Of a stretch of 64,000 nucleotides of DNA, positions 1 to 11,000 are shown piece after piece. Source of the stretch: Cyanoderma ruficeps (lineage: Eukaryota > Chordata > Aves > Passeriformes > Timaliidae); NCBI GenBank assembly GCA_008694505.1, contig VZDJ01000623.1:2042442-2106441 (forward strand), in the 5' to 3' direction. Made by a program: the position numbers and the translations under genes. Below the pieces are notes generated by a model, which was not told the DNA's origin, made no database searches, and was given only the letters and a program-made list of their open reading frames with translations. Position 1 is the stretch's first letter. The number at the start of each line of letters is the position of its first letter.

Positions 1-180
1 TCTTGCCCAGGTGCAACGTGATGGCTGCAGACATCCTGCAGGCAGGCTGCAGCTACCTGGAAGTGCCAGGCAGGCTCAAGGTGTCTGAGCTGCCCTTGCA
101 CAGCAGCCACGGGCTGCCCAGGGCTGTGGCAGTGCTGTGGAGCACACAGTGGTGATGCTGAAACAGGAACACGGGAATTC
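1..180. other. GC-rich unidentified segment at window edge
   Basis: This opening segment is clearly richer in G and C than the AT-rich DNA that follows, with repeated CTGC, GGCAG and CAGG words. I see no long open frame and no repeat family I can name. It may be the tail of an older repeat or of a feature lying outside the window. Confidence 0.3.
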
Positions 181-3100
181 TCACCTTTGCTTTAGGCACT
201 TAGGTGGGATTCGTCTTGGCTAATATATGCATTTAAAATTTAGGGATCTAATCCCTTTGTAGTCAACGGAGAGATGTGGTAATGCTCTTTAGTATAACTA
301 ATCTCCCCACAGTGACAATAGAGAAACCCTAGATGACTAGCTTAGACTAATTGCTCAGCTTCAAAGGTGGGATTTAACCACCTAAAACAGTAAATTGCCA
401 TCAGATTAAAGTGTAGCTTTTCACACCTATACAAAACAAATGTGATTTGAGCCTAAATGACTGCACAGAACAGCAGATAACTGACTTAGACTGCAAGTGC
501 CTCTTGTGAGGAGAAGACGTATTTTAAATGTTTGTGCAAGCCACAATAAAGCACTGATTTATACATCTTGGAGTGTTCTGTATTATGGTCACATTTCTCT
601 GGAGTTTATTGGATTTTTTCATTTTAAAGATGGAGATGTGAGCAAGAGGTTAATTGGTTTGCATGAGATCTGACACAGGGACACTTGGTAAAATGGGGAC
701 ATGAATCAAGACTTTCTATTCCTCTCATGACTGCACTCATGATTTTTGGTCCATTGTCCTGGACATTTGTCCACCATTTCTTTGTTATGAAATCTAGACC
801 ATCTCTTGGCTGGTAGAAACACTTTTTAGTGTAGCAAAATGCCAGTATATTTTGGGCTTCTGAATACTTTTGAAATACTGTAAACAAATGGAATGGTCAA
901 GAAATAATTTGAACTAGAAGTAGAGAGCAGAAGGAACGCTTTTAATTGGTATAAATTAGTTGTTACTGGTTTGCCTCTGAAGTTTTGATCATTTTGCCTG
1001 TGTAAATGACTGTTATTCCTGTTGCCTTTCTAGGATTTGCAGCATCACATAATTAGTTTAGCAAATTCATAGGCCATACGTGGAAGGCTTGGGTTTCCAT
1101 TAACTACAGGGCACTGAAATTATTAAATTTCCACTGTATGTAATTTGTGCAGAGCATTCTGCAATATATGCATATGAATCTATAATCAATTTTCATATTA
1201 AATGTTGAATTTAAACCCACAGCTGGACTTTCATCCTGAAAGAAGCCAGATAGCCCAGCGCATCTGGTTTAATCTTCCCTTCAGCCATATTATTTTAAAG
1301 GCACTCCTGCTTAGTACATCTTAGATTTGAAAAATAATACTCATATTCCCTCTCATCCTCAGCAGCTGTGATCCCTCTGCAGATGTTGTTCTGTCAGACG
1401 TTTCATTATGTGTGATAGAAAGCGTAGGTTCTTTTCGTCTGCCTGTGTTACTGCTTTGTAGATTTTATTTTCTTTTTTAAATTTTTTTTTATTTATTCCT
1501 TTGGCTGACGATGAGTCCTTCCATAATACTTCACTTTATCTCCTGTTGCTGCTGCTTCTCCTCCTTTCTAAGTGCAGAAATGATCAAGAACTTGCAACTG
1601 CGCGGAGCCGCCCAACAGAAGCCCATTGATTCCCCACCAAAGGGGCTCTGTGTGAGCCATTCTGCTCCAGCCTGAAAAGAAAGCTTTGTTCCCTCAGCTG
1701 GTAGTGTCTTAAGATGCTGATCCTTGCCATATTTTTTGAAAACTGTAGCAGTTCATCAGACTGTTTGACACTTCCCGTTCAGCTGTGTGCTCTGTAGCAC
1801 ACCCTGGTATTTGCTGCTGCTCGTGCATCAGCCTCACCAGCCCGAGACTGCTCTGGAGCAGCCCGGGCACCAGGGTGAGTTGTGCTGAGAACAAGTCATT
1901 TGGAGGTGAACAGTAAAGGAGCTGAAATCCGGAGTGCTGGTGGCCATGCCTGAAATGGTAGTAATGGATTTAGTATTTGGGGCAGGAGGTATGGGATTTG
2001 TCATGTTGGTCGAGTATTTTCCTGGCCGCCTTCCATGACTGTTCAGATATTTTTAGCATGAAGTACAAGCTATGTTGTCTCAGTTGACCTTGGAGCATGA
2101 CATTTTAACATGGAATTGGTTTGACTTGCTAATCATTAAAATGATTTATTATTTTTTATTGCAAGACCAACTAGAATCCCAGTCATGTTCTGCAGATGAA
2201 AAGGGAAGCAAATTGAAACCTGTCTTCTCTTAACTTGCAGTCCTTCATGATACCCATGTTTCCTAAGCTGCCCTCTTTCACTCTACACCATTAAAAGTAG
2301 ATTATGTCCAGGTTTGGTTTTTTTTAATTTGTCTTTTAGTCATTTGACATATATTATATCAGAGTGACTGAAACTAATCCCAAGGTTTCACAGTGCTCAA
2401 TGAGAAGTGTAGAACAAAAGGATTGTTTCTGTTGCAAACAATTTATGACCTTAATAGAAGTTTACAGCTGCCATCAGAAAGGCAAGATCTTGCTACTAGT
2501 GTATTTATCCTGGTGATTGCTCTCTCTTTGCCTTCATTCCCAGACTCAAGTTTAAAGATCAAGCCCCTAAATACCAACTTCTGTTAAGGAATTAGCAGCA
2601 GTAGCACTGCATCAGGATATCGTAGCAGTGTATTTTAAGGCAGTAGTATATAATGTAAGAAAAGAGCTTCAGACCAGCCACAGACATAGCCAAAAGTCCA
2701 TGAAAACTGAATTCAAATTTTGAAGTGTAGATCAATTTTTAGCCTGTCTGGACTTTTTGACAAGTTGTCAATTTTGGACAATTCGTGTTTATTGAGTTTT
2801 ACACCTCCTTAAGTTAACATGACCTGAGAGGAAATTACAGTCATTTTTAAGATGCATTTATCTGCCATAGTGGTGCAGAAAAGCTTTTGACTGAAAAGAG
2901 CATCAAGGACTTGTTGACTTTTTCAGTCTACTAAATAAGCACCTGCTCAAGTATCTGATGTACATTAAAAAAAAAATTAAAATAATACAAGGAAAAAATA
3001 AAAAAAAAGACAACCATCCTCCTGACTCAAAAGTAACTGTACAGTTTAAAGATTTACTCAGCAGAAGCTGAAACCAAGATGTGAATATAAACCTCTCTTT

Positions 3101-3490
3101 GACTACCTTGGCAACTGGGAAGACCACAGCCTGCTCCTACAAATGACATGGCGGATCTCCCAAATAGGGCCAAAGAGGCTGCTTCCCTGAAATCTGTGTC
3201 ACACTATAGTTCCTTTCATACATAGGAAGTGAGTAAATCATTGAATAATGCAACATCCTTCCCCGTCTGCGAGAACTGTGCCAAAGCCAAGCGTAAAGGT
3301 CTGGCTTAAAGCAAACTCTGTTACTTGGTAACGGAGTTGTGTTTCGGAGGGGTTAAAAATCGAGTGACTTTGGACTTGTGTTTCTTGGGGGTTAAAATTG
3401 CCAAGAAAAAAAATGAAAACTTGAGGAAGATCCCCAGGTGCCTGCATTAATACTCCCCAGTCCCTCTGATGTGAGCTGGCAGGTCCCATA
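181..3490. other. Non-coding DNA upstream of CELF2 exon 1a
   Basis: AT-rich sequence with short homopolymer runs, for example T-runs near 1480-1490 and A-runs near 2967-3008. Open frames are short (74 to 87 codons at most), lie on both strands and show no recognisable domain. An AATAAA hexamer at about 545-550 is followed by a T/GT-rich stretch. It could be a polyadenylation signal, but no gene upstream of it can be seen. I recognise no mobile element here. It is either 5' flanking DNA or an intron behind a further upstream non-coding CELF2 exon. Confidence 0.5.
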
Positions 3491-3718
3491 AAGCCACTCA
3501 GCCTTGAACAGGGAAGGGAAGGAGGGAGAGAGCAAAAGCTCCAGCTGCGACTCCAGAGCCCCAGAAAGAGCCTCTAACCCAATTCCCTTAAAGTGCACAA
3601 GCCTCACGAGCCACAGCATCTCTTTGCCACTGTATTCACTGAGTTCGCAGGGCAAACAAAAGATCCATACCAAGCTTGCATCCTTCCAGAGGGGGAAAGC
3701 TTTTCCTCATTTGCCCAT

Positions 3719-3742
3719 AGATTTCCCCCCCTTTTCTTTCAG
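3719..3742 (+). other. Strong splice-acceptor-like sequence upstream of exon 1a
   Basis: A C/T-only run (C7, T4, C, T3, C) leads straight into AG at 3741-3742, which is the textbook shape of a vertebrate 3' splice site. If used, the exon carrying the CELF2 start at 4081 would begin at 3743 and be an internal exon of 445 bases, with the true transcription start further upstream. Other weaker AG candidates lie near 3983 and 4017. No transcript evidence is available here. Confidence 0.35.
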
Positions 3743-4080
3743 TTTTATACACGGAGACATGTATATGCACATACACATATACATTATTATTTTTGTTTTA
3801 ACGGCAGGAGCGGGGTGAGGGGGGGAGAATGTTGCTAATTTTTTTTTTTTGGCTGGTAATTAAGAGAGCTAACACCAGCTAGGCTAGAGTGAACGCAAAC
3901 AAGACCCCTATAGGCAGCACAGTGCATTAATGTAAAATATGCCCAGACAACATAACTTGTCAGAGAGGATTATTTCTGCTTAGTGAATCTGCAGGGGCCC
4001 CTTTGCTCCACCACTCAGCGTCTGACTAGAGAGAGAAAGAGAGAAAGAGTAGCCATTAGTGAGTAGCTACTGTGGCATTG
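3743..4080 (+). other. CELF2: Probable 5' leader of CELF2 exon 1a
   Basis: This is the sequence immediately upstream of the exon 1a start codon. A stop codon in the CELF2 frame (TGA 4060-4062) closes the reading frame only seven codons before ATG 4081, so the coding part cannot extend further 5'. The leader holds upstream ATGs, including one at 3759 that opens a short frame ending near 3818. It also has a T-run near 3841-3850 and a GA-rich block just before the start. There is no CpG island and no clear TATA box. Its 5' limit is uncertain because it depends on whether the acceptor at 3741-3742 is used. Confidence 0.45.
4029..4050 (+). repeat. GA-rich purine tract in the exon 1a leader
   Basis: An uninterrupted purine run built from GAGA and GAAAGA units, about 30 bases before the CELF2 start at 4081. 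Such a tract could act as a splicing-enhancer-like or GAGA-type element. It is also a simple sequence that may vary in length. Confidence 0.6.
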
Positions 4081-4187
4081 ATGTTTGAGCGCACTTCTGA
4101 ACTGGCTTTTGTTGAGAATATCGGTGCAGAAAGCATGCGCTGTCCCAAATCCGCTGTTACTATGAGAAATGAGGAGCTGCTTTTAAG
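4081..4187 (+). CDS. CELF2: CELF2 alternative first coding exon (exon 1a), partial
   Basis: This encodes the amino terminus of a long CELF2 isoform. CELF2 is an RNA-binding protein with three RRMs that binds GU-rich elements to control alternative splicing, translation and mRNA decay in nucleus and cytoplasm. The 35 complete codons begin MFERTSELAFVENIGAES and continue MRCPKSAVTMRNEELLL. From memory this matches the mammalian long isoform except for a few changes between residues 13 and 16. The frame ends two bases into a codon (AG) at a consensus donor, GTATGT from 4188. Adding T from the next exon gives Ser, as in the mammalian LLL-S-NGT junction. A TGA at 4060-4062 bounds the frame upstream. 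ATG 4081 has a weak context (T at -3, T at +4). The in-frame ATG at 4135 is better (A at -3) and matches a known shorter isoform start. No RRM is encoded here; those exons lie downstream of the window. Confidence 0.93.
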
Positions 4188-4195
4188 GTATGTTG
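4188..4195 (+). other. CELF2: 5' splice site of CELF2 exon 1a
   Basis: The exon-intron junction reads AAG then GTATGTTG, a good vertebrate donor. It interrupts the codon after its second base (phase 2), the same phase as the exon 1b donor after 18244. The recognisable CELF2 peptide stops exactly here, and the frame beyond it runs to a stop near 4353 with no family resemblance. Confidence 0.9.
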
Positions 4196-4401
4196 TCTCC
4201 TTTGTTTTAACGCGTGCTTTCGAGTTGCCTGGGCCCGCTGCAACTATAACCGTGCTGTGTATTAAGTACTTTCCCCTATTTAAAGGAAAAGACAGGCATT
4301 GCTGGGTGCAAGTAGCATTTTCCACTAGTTCGGGTCATACATTTCATGTATAACGATGAATGTATGGAGAGGGCAAGGAGGGGAAAAAATAAATATATTT
4401 A

Positions 4402-4434
4402 TCTTTTCTTTTTCTTTTTTTTTTCCCCCCCTTC
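4402..4434 (+). repeat. Pyrimidine-only tract in intron
   Basis: Almost pure T/C sequence with T-runs passing into a C7 run, about 215 bases after the exon 1a donor. It could bind polypyrimidine-tract or CELF/TIA-type proteins that influence use of the first-exon donor, but it is also ordinary low-complexity sequence. Confidence 0.6.
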
Positions 4435-4743
4435 TTAAAAGAAAGCTGGTATTTCTTTTATCACCTCCTTTGCGATATTTCTGCCTGCTTCATTATTATG
4501 CACTGGGCATGGAATAAGCATGGAAAAAGCTCAGGGAGACTCCATATTAGAGCTAGTGCCCTAAATACCACTTTAATTTTCACTTAGCCTATGTAAATAG
4601 TTACTAATGCTTTACCTAGCCTCTACCGCTCAAAGATGTTTTAAAAATATCCAAATGCTCCTATAATGTGGGATTACACGTCTATTCTCTAATAATGCTC
4701 CCAGGTTTAGCGGGAGGCCAGCATCGACTACTCTTTTCAGGGA

Positions 4744-4785
4744 AACACAACACGCAGACACGCACACACGCACACTCACACACGG
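4744..4785 (+). repeat. Imperfect CA/CACG simple repeat
   Basis: A stretch dominated by CA and ACGC units interrupted by single changes, which looks like a decaying CA microsatellite. The CpGs within it are unusual in otherwise CpG-poor intron. Confidence 0.75.
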
Positions 4786-7344
4786 AATTATGCTGGAATT
4801 GGCACCCCGCTTTGAAAAATGTAGTCTTTTGTTTATTTGCTAGCAGACATTGTAGCATGGAATACATCTTTTGGTCTGACAATGGGACAGCTGAACAATG
4901 GTGTTGTCAAACTAGCTTAATGTATGTCTGGCGATGGGGTGGTTTGGGTTGTTTTAGGGGGTTTTTTCCTTTCCTTTTCTCAGCCCCTTTTTCATTTCCC
5001 TTAATCTTTTTGTTTATACAGTGGAATATAAAGTGTGTTGCCCGTTTTGTGGTGGTTGTTTCAGTTGCTATCTGCTGCTAATAGTGCAGGGAGGGGGAGG
5101 TTTGTATCTTATAATTATGGCTATTGCATTAAGTTGCAGATTTATTACTAACCTCTCCTTTAACTGTGCTGAGAAAACTTATTGATTCTGAAAGCTTACA
5201 ATACTGCTGTCAATCTGGCAAATACATACTTGCCAAATGTGCCCTCGCTTGATTTTATGCCCGATCGTATCAACTTTAACTGTTGTTTTGAAGATACTGT
5301 TTCTAATTCTGTTTAGGTAATGAAAATGCAATAAAAATGATAAATCAGATCTCAAAGTGGGAGCCCATGTGACTTTCCATTTTTATAATGCTTTATATGT
5401 TAGAATTTTAAAGGTCAGACAGAATAATTTACCTGAATGATTCCTATCCCCAAATCAAACAAATTATTCATATGACATTTCTTAAATTGTCTTTCTGTTT
5501 AGAGAACCATAGTTTAGCATTAAAACAGTTAACGATTTTGCATTTGAATTTGGCAAAATGAACCTTATGCATTGTGAGAAGAAATTGTTACAAAGCTTTT
5601 GAAAAATTTTGAGTTACTACTTGGACAGCAGCTTATGTCTTAAATAAAATGAATTGTCATTACTCTGTGGAGTTTCTTAAACTGTTTAAAGTCTTTAAAT
5701 ACTTTACATGTTAAGTAAATTATTGCTTTTAGCAATAAGTTTAATGATTTTGTGAGAAAAGATTTATTTATCAGTGGCTTCTGGTTTTTGCTTTGATCAA
5801 TTAATAGTAGAGATTTTGTGCTTTTTTTAAAAACTGGACTCTAGTGCATGATTTATATGGGTTGAGGGGTCTCTTGGACCCCTTAATTAAAGCAAAAAGA
5901 CATGAAGGATTTATCGGTAGCAGTCAGAGCCCTCTAAAGCATGTATTTCAACACAAAAATGTTTGGTGGGGAGACTGAATATTTGCTATGCTGTTTTGCA
6001 TTTTTTTTCGTCATTGTATCTTCTTCCCTTGAGTCTTGAGATGGTGTAAATCAATAGCAAAGAGTTTATATGAACAAAAAGGTAATATTACATAAAATAC
6101 TTGAGCCAAGAGGTTATGGATTACCAGGTAGTACTTGCATGCTCTGTGTTGTGCATAAACATGAAGAGAAAGCAAGGATGGTGTTTAATATTACTGGACC
6201 ATGACATAATTCACTTCCTTGGGAGAAGTTCTTTCAAGACAAACATTAACTCATTCACAACTGCTCTGCTCTGCCTGAACTGGAGGGGGGAAACGGTGGC
6301 ATGTTTTTATAAAGTTATTTTTTTTATCGTGTCATGTTGCAGCAGCCTGAGCTTTCTAGCAGCTACTGCCCTTTGTGAGTGGCAATAAAGTGAGTCCCTC
6401 ACTCTCAGTTACATGGAAATGCCCCTTTAGGGATAGCCCAGAGCAGCGTGAATGCCACTTCTGTAGCAGCCACCAACAGACACCTGGGCAGCAAAACCAA
6501 CCATCACTTTTAAGGACTATTCAATACTATAACTATTCCCTAAGAGCTCTGCTCACAGGTGAGTTCCTACCAAACTTACTGTAGTTTCTATGTGTTCAGA
6601 TAAAATGTTGCATAAAATACATAGACAATGATTTTTTTTTTTGGTCTTGGATTGAAAATTACTTTGTCGTTTTTCCAAGGGTATTTTCTCACATTGCATT
6701 CACATCAAAGACTGATTTTTGAATTTGTTTGTGCGAATCCTGCTAAAAAAAAAAAATCTTTCTATGCGTATTTACTGAAATATTGCTTTCTGAGCCATAG
6801 CAATTATTATTAACATCAAAGAAGGTGAAGCAAAGCTGTAACACAAGTAATTTCTTAGCATGTTTAACGAGAGTAATGGCTTTTGAAAGACTGCATAGGT
6901 TTAGAGATCTTATGCCTGAACATCGGTGTCCTCAGTGCTGCCTGTTTTGAATCTCACCCATTCCCAAAGCAATGTGGTGCCTTGCAGTTGTCAAACTTGG
7001 CAACATCTGTTTCCACAACAGAGCTAAGAGAGGTAATGCAGACTCTACATGAGTTGTTATTTGTTCTTGCAATGACCAGGTGTGATGTCAAAATGAACAC
7101 CCTCAGTCCCACCTGTTAAGGAAAGAGCAAGATACGTCTTAGCTTGGGACTTGGCTTTCCATGCTTCTATAGGGATATGGAATTGAATTATATTTGTTTA
7201 TTAGCCTGGAGTATTTGTGTGGTTTTATTTATTTACTTATTCTCTTTCACATTCATGAACCACAATCATCAAAATGTTAATATTTTCTTTGTTAAGAGAG
7301 GACGACACTGACGTGTTTCTGTTATCAAATTTAAGTATGAAAGG

Positions 7345-8008
7345 GTTGAGACCCACCCTGCAGATAAAGACTTGAGGGTGAAAAGCTGGGTGTGAGCTGG
7401 CAGCATGCACTCACAGCCCAGGAAGCCAATTGTACTCTGGGCTGCATCAGGACGAGGGTGGCCAGCAGGTCAAGGGAGGTGATTCTCTCCCTCTACCACA
7501 CCCTGATGAGATTCCACCTGTAGTACCTCTTCCAAGTCTGGAGTCCTCAACAAGTCCTCAACATGGAACTGTTGGATTGGAGCCAGAGGAGGGCCACTAA
7601 AATGGTCAGTCTGGAAGGAGACAGGCTGAAAGACCTGTGGTTGTCCAGCCTGGAGAAGGGAAGGATCCAGGGAGATGTTAGAGCAGTCTTTCAGTACCTA
7701 AAGGGGGCTTACAGGAAAGATTTTTTAGCAGGGCTCATTGCAATGGGACATGGGATTGTGGCTTTAAACTAAAACAGTGTTGATTCATGCTAGACATAAG
7801 GAGGAAATTTTCCACAATGAGGCTGATGAAACACTGGAACAGGTTGCACAGAGAGGTGGTGGCTGCCCCATCCCTGGAAACATTCACAGTCAAGCTGGAC
7901 ACAGCTCTGAGCAACCTGATCTGCTTGAAGCTGTCCCTGTTCATGGCATGGGAGTTGGAAGTAGATGACCTTTAAAGGTCCCTTTCAACCCAAACCATTG
8001 TCTATATA
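7345..8008 (+). mobile_element. CR1 non-LTR retrotransposon fragment, 3' end of ORF2 plus tail
   Basis: This is a 5'-truncated CR1 LINE copy, the dominant retrotransposon of bird genomes. Translated pieces in different frames carry the CR1 ORF2 carboxy-terminal signature. At 7563-7772 the peptide includes SQRRATKMV and later FQYLKGAYRKDF. At 7787-7975 it includes DIRRKFSTMRLMKHWNRL followed by PSLETF. Both resemble the end of the CR1 reverse transcriptase ORF. The 3' end reads as a typical CR1 tail (TTTAAAGGTCCCTTTCAACC then CAAACCATT) near 7971-8000. The protein is broken by frame shifts between pieces and cannot be functional. A small direct duplication of the 11-mer AAGTCCTCAAC lies at about 7543-7562. 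Confidence 0.93.
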
Positions 8009-11000
8009 AGACTGCAAACTATACCTTTGGGGCTGAAAAACAAAGCAAGTGTTCAATTAATATTCATATCTAGAAGTTTTACTGCAAGTGTAGATTGTGC
8101 TTGAATACTTAAGAAGTCATTCAGGAGTGAATCAATACTAATTATTGTAATCAGGAGGGTTAATTAGCTGAAGATGCTGCTGATGGAAAGTTCACTGCTT
8201 ACAGCCCTGAAAACACCTAAGTTGATGAAATCTGAAAGCAAGATGTCTAAGAGGACTTTGTGTGGAGAGAAACATTTGGCTTTCCTTTGGCATTTCAAGA
8301 GCCAGTCATTCCAAAGGGGAAACATAGCTTGTACTTTGTATTTTGCATGATATTAATTCGGGGGTATTAGAAGATGCAACTAAATCTGTCGTGAAGATAT
8401 TTTGTGGTCGTCTCTCAATAAATCCAAGTACCATTTTGGATAACCTGTACTGTCTCTGCTGCATTCATTTGTAGATTACCATAAATTAATATGGATAATC
8501 TTATGCATTTGAAATTTGGTTCCAGCACTGTTATTTGGAACAGTTATTTTATTTTTTTTTCTCCATTTGTGTTCAGGCACGGGGACGTTACATGGTACAT
8601 GTACATAAATTACACATGCTCTGTTATTAAAACACATGTATATCTGTGTGCACACATGCATGTGAGCACTTAAGTTTAAACATTTTTCAATGAGAGTGTG
8701 TATTTCTATAATCCTGTGCCCTTAAAACTCCCACTCGGTTTCCATCTGCAAAACAGTATTCAACTACATATGATTAAGGGGACAGTTATTGAAGAAGTAG
8801 TTAATGAAATTTAAGTTAGATGATAAAGAGTAAAGACTGAAAAGAAATGACTGAAGAAAATCCTTTTCTTTCCCCTCAATTAGAGCAGTTGTGTTTCTTA
8901 AAGTGAACATTACTGAATTCAAACAAAATGCAGCTGTACAAAATCTTTCTCACAAGTGACTTGCTAGAAGACTTTATATTTAATGCTGGATGTTTGGGTT
9001 TTGCATTGCTTTTTGTTGTTGTTGGGTTTTGCTTTTTTTTCTTTTTTTTTCCCCCTAGTTGTATCTCTTAAGGTCATAATAACCAAGGCAAATGTCTGGA
9101 TGTTAATTCGAGGGGAAAAAAAAACAAACCTCAAACCTACAGAAACCCCCCTCTCAGTCACATACACACATAACCCCCCCAACCCCAAGTCAAGTGATGC
9201 TTTCAGAGGAGAGAAATTCTATTTCAAAACACATCCTTCTTTCCTTTCTAATGACATTAGAGATTATCACGTGCAGGTGCTATTTATCTTTGCAACTGCT
9301 TTCCTATGACTGTTTTACTGCTTCCAACACATTTACTTGTATGTCAGCCATAGAAAAGGTAACTGAAAATGGCAGTTGTTGAGAAAGCATGTCGCCATGC
9401 CTGGAATGACATGCATTATCGGGGCAGCAGGAGTTGCTGGCTCTACAGCCCATTTCTACTTGACCTGCAGAATGATTGGCTGCCTGGGATGGTGATGAAT
9501 CACTGGAGTTTATGAAACAAGACTGCTGGCATCCTCACAGAGGAAATAAAAGAGGATTTTTTTTTTTCTCCAACATTCTTGCTGTGGCAAAAAGCTCAAT
9601 TTTTTTCTTATTTTTATTTTTTTTACGTTTTGCTTTGCTTCTGTATTATTTCACCCTGCAGCAGAAGTAAATGTGTCAATTAAAGTCGCTTTAGTACTGT
9701 TCTTGGGAAGTTAATGATGCACTGAAGGTTAACTATCTTAATTGGATGGAAGTGGGCAGGAATTCTCCCAAATTTTGTGCAAATCTTGATCTGGACTCTA
9801 ATTTTCTCATCTCTCACTCCAGCCTTGAGACTGAGATAGCATAACTAGTAATCAGCTCAAGCGGGATGTAAAAAGGATTTCAGCTGTTCTCACGCACAAC
9901 TTTATTTTCTCTGATAGTGTAAGGATCAGTGACCATTCTGTGGGCTAATATCAGTCAGATCCATCTTCACCATCCCTAAACTAATGACTAAAATGACATT
10001 TCTGGAAAGCACTGGCTCCCAGATTTGCACACACTTTCCAGGTGGTTCGTGAAATTCTAACGTGCATTAAGCCCACGTTACTGGATTAGGCTGTTATGAG
10101 CCTGTGCTTGCAGGAAAGTACCATGGGGCTGTAAATCTGCACTGCACTGACAGGGCTGACACAGCATGGATCACAAGCTGCCCTGTAAAATGCAGCCAAG
10201 TAAAAATGATCCTTCTATTTCAATTAAAACACCCAGAATTTTGTTTGGGGCTGGGGGAATGGGGAGAATTACTTGCTTACCTCTCCATGCAGCATACCCA
10301 GTGTGCTGATGTGTTAGCCTGCGTCCCTTTTTCAGGTAAAACAACCTATTTTTAAGTTAACTCTCTCTGATTCAAAGAAATAAGATTACCAATAAAATTG
10401 CTCAGGAAGTTTTAAATACAGCGCTTACAGGAGTATAATGCTTTTTGGCATTACATGAGAGAAGGTTTTTCTCAACTCTCATGCTTTGCTGCCCAAGCCT
10501 TTTCTCCACTAGTTTGGAGAAGCAATTTTCATGCCCACATCGGCTTTTAGATTTTTCCGCATTTCTCCAAATAATTCAGCTGCTGCTGGACACTGCAGAG
10601 GCTGCAACACTCCTGCTATTTAAGGCTCAGCTCTCCAAAGCCCCTTGTGCAATAGAGGAGGGCAAACTTTACCCAGCGAGAAGGGCAGCACAGGGAACTG
10701 TTGCTGGTGCCCTTCGGTGTGTGAGGGGTAAATGCTGTCCTTGCTCCGGAGTTCCCATGGCAGCAAATCAGCAGGTCATCCTCAAGAGCAGCCTCTGAGG
10801 ATGCCAGACAACAGTCTGTCACCAGGAGGAAGAGAGAGCAGAGAGTTTGAGGAAGGGGAAAAAAATTCTAGAAAATCAGAGAGAGGATAGGGTAAGTTAC
10901 AAAGAGAGGAGTGAAAAGTAATGGCATTCAAACACAGATCATCTGGAAACTGAACCTTGCACACACAGATACCTGTGGATGATAGGATGGCTGTGCTACA

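Larger units (their letters stand above)
4188..7344 (+). other. CELF2: CELF2 intron downstream of exon 1a, first part
   Basis: Intronic sequence from the exon 1a donor to the first CR1 copy. It is AT-rich with many T-runs and has no recognisable exon. The longest open frame (137 codons, 4668-5081) runs through simple CA-rich and T-rich sequence and shows no domain. The first few hundred bases and the 5100-5900 stretch are free of visible repeats. Confidence 0.7.

Noticed and set aside
4668..5081. 137-codon + strand frame just after exon 1a
   Set aside because: It lies downstream of the exon 1a donor and runs through a CA simple repeat and T-rich sequence. No homology is evident.
9027..9058. 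T/C-rich tract ending in TAG, as a splice acceptor for a hidden exon
   Set aside because: The tract is convincing, but the following sequence has no donor-framed exon with CELF2-like coding, and such T-runs are common in this intron.
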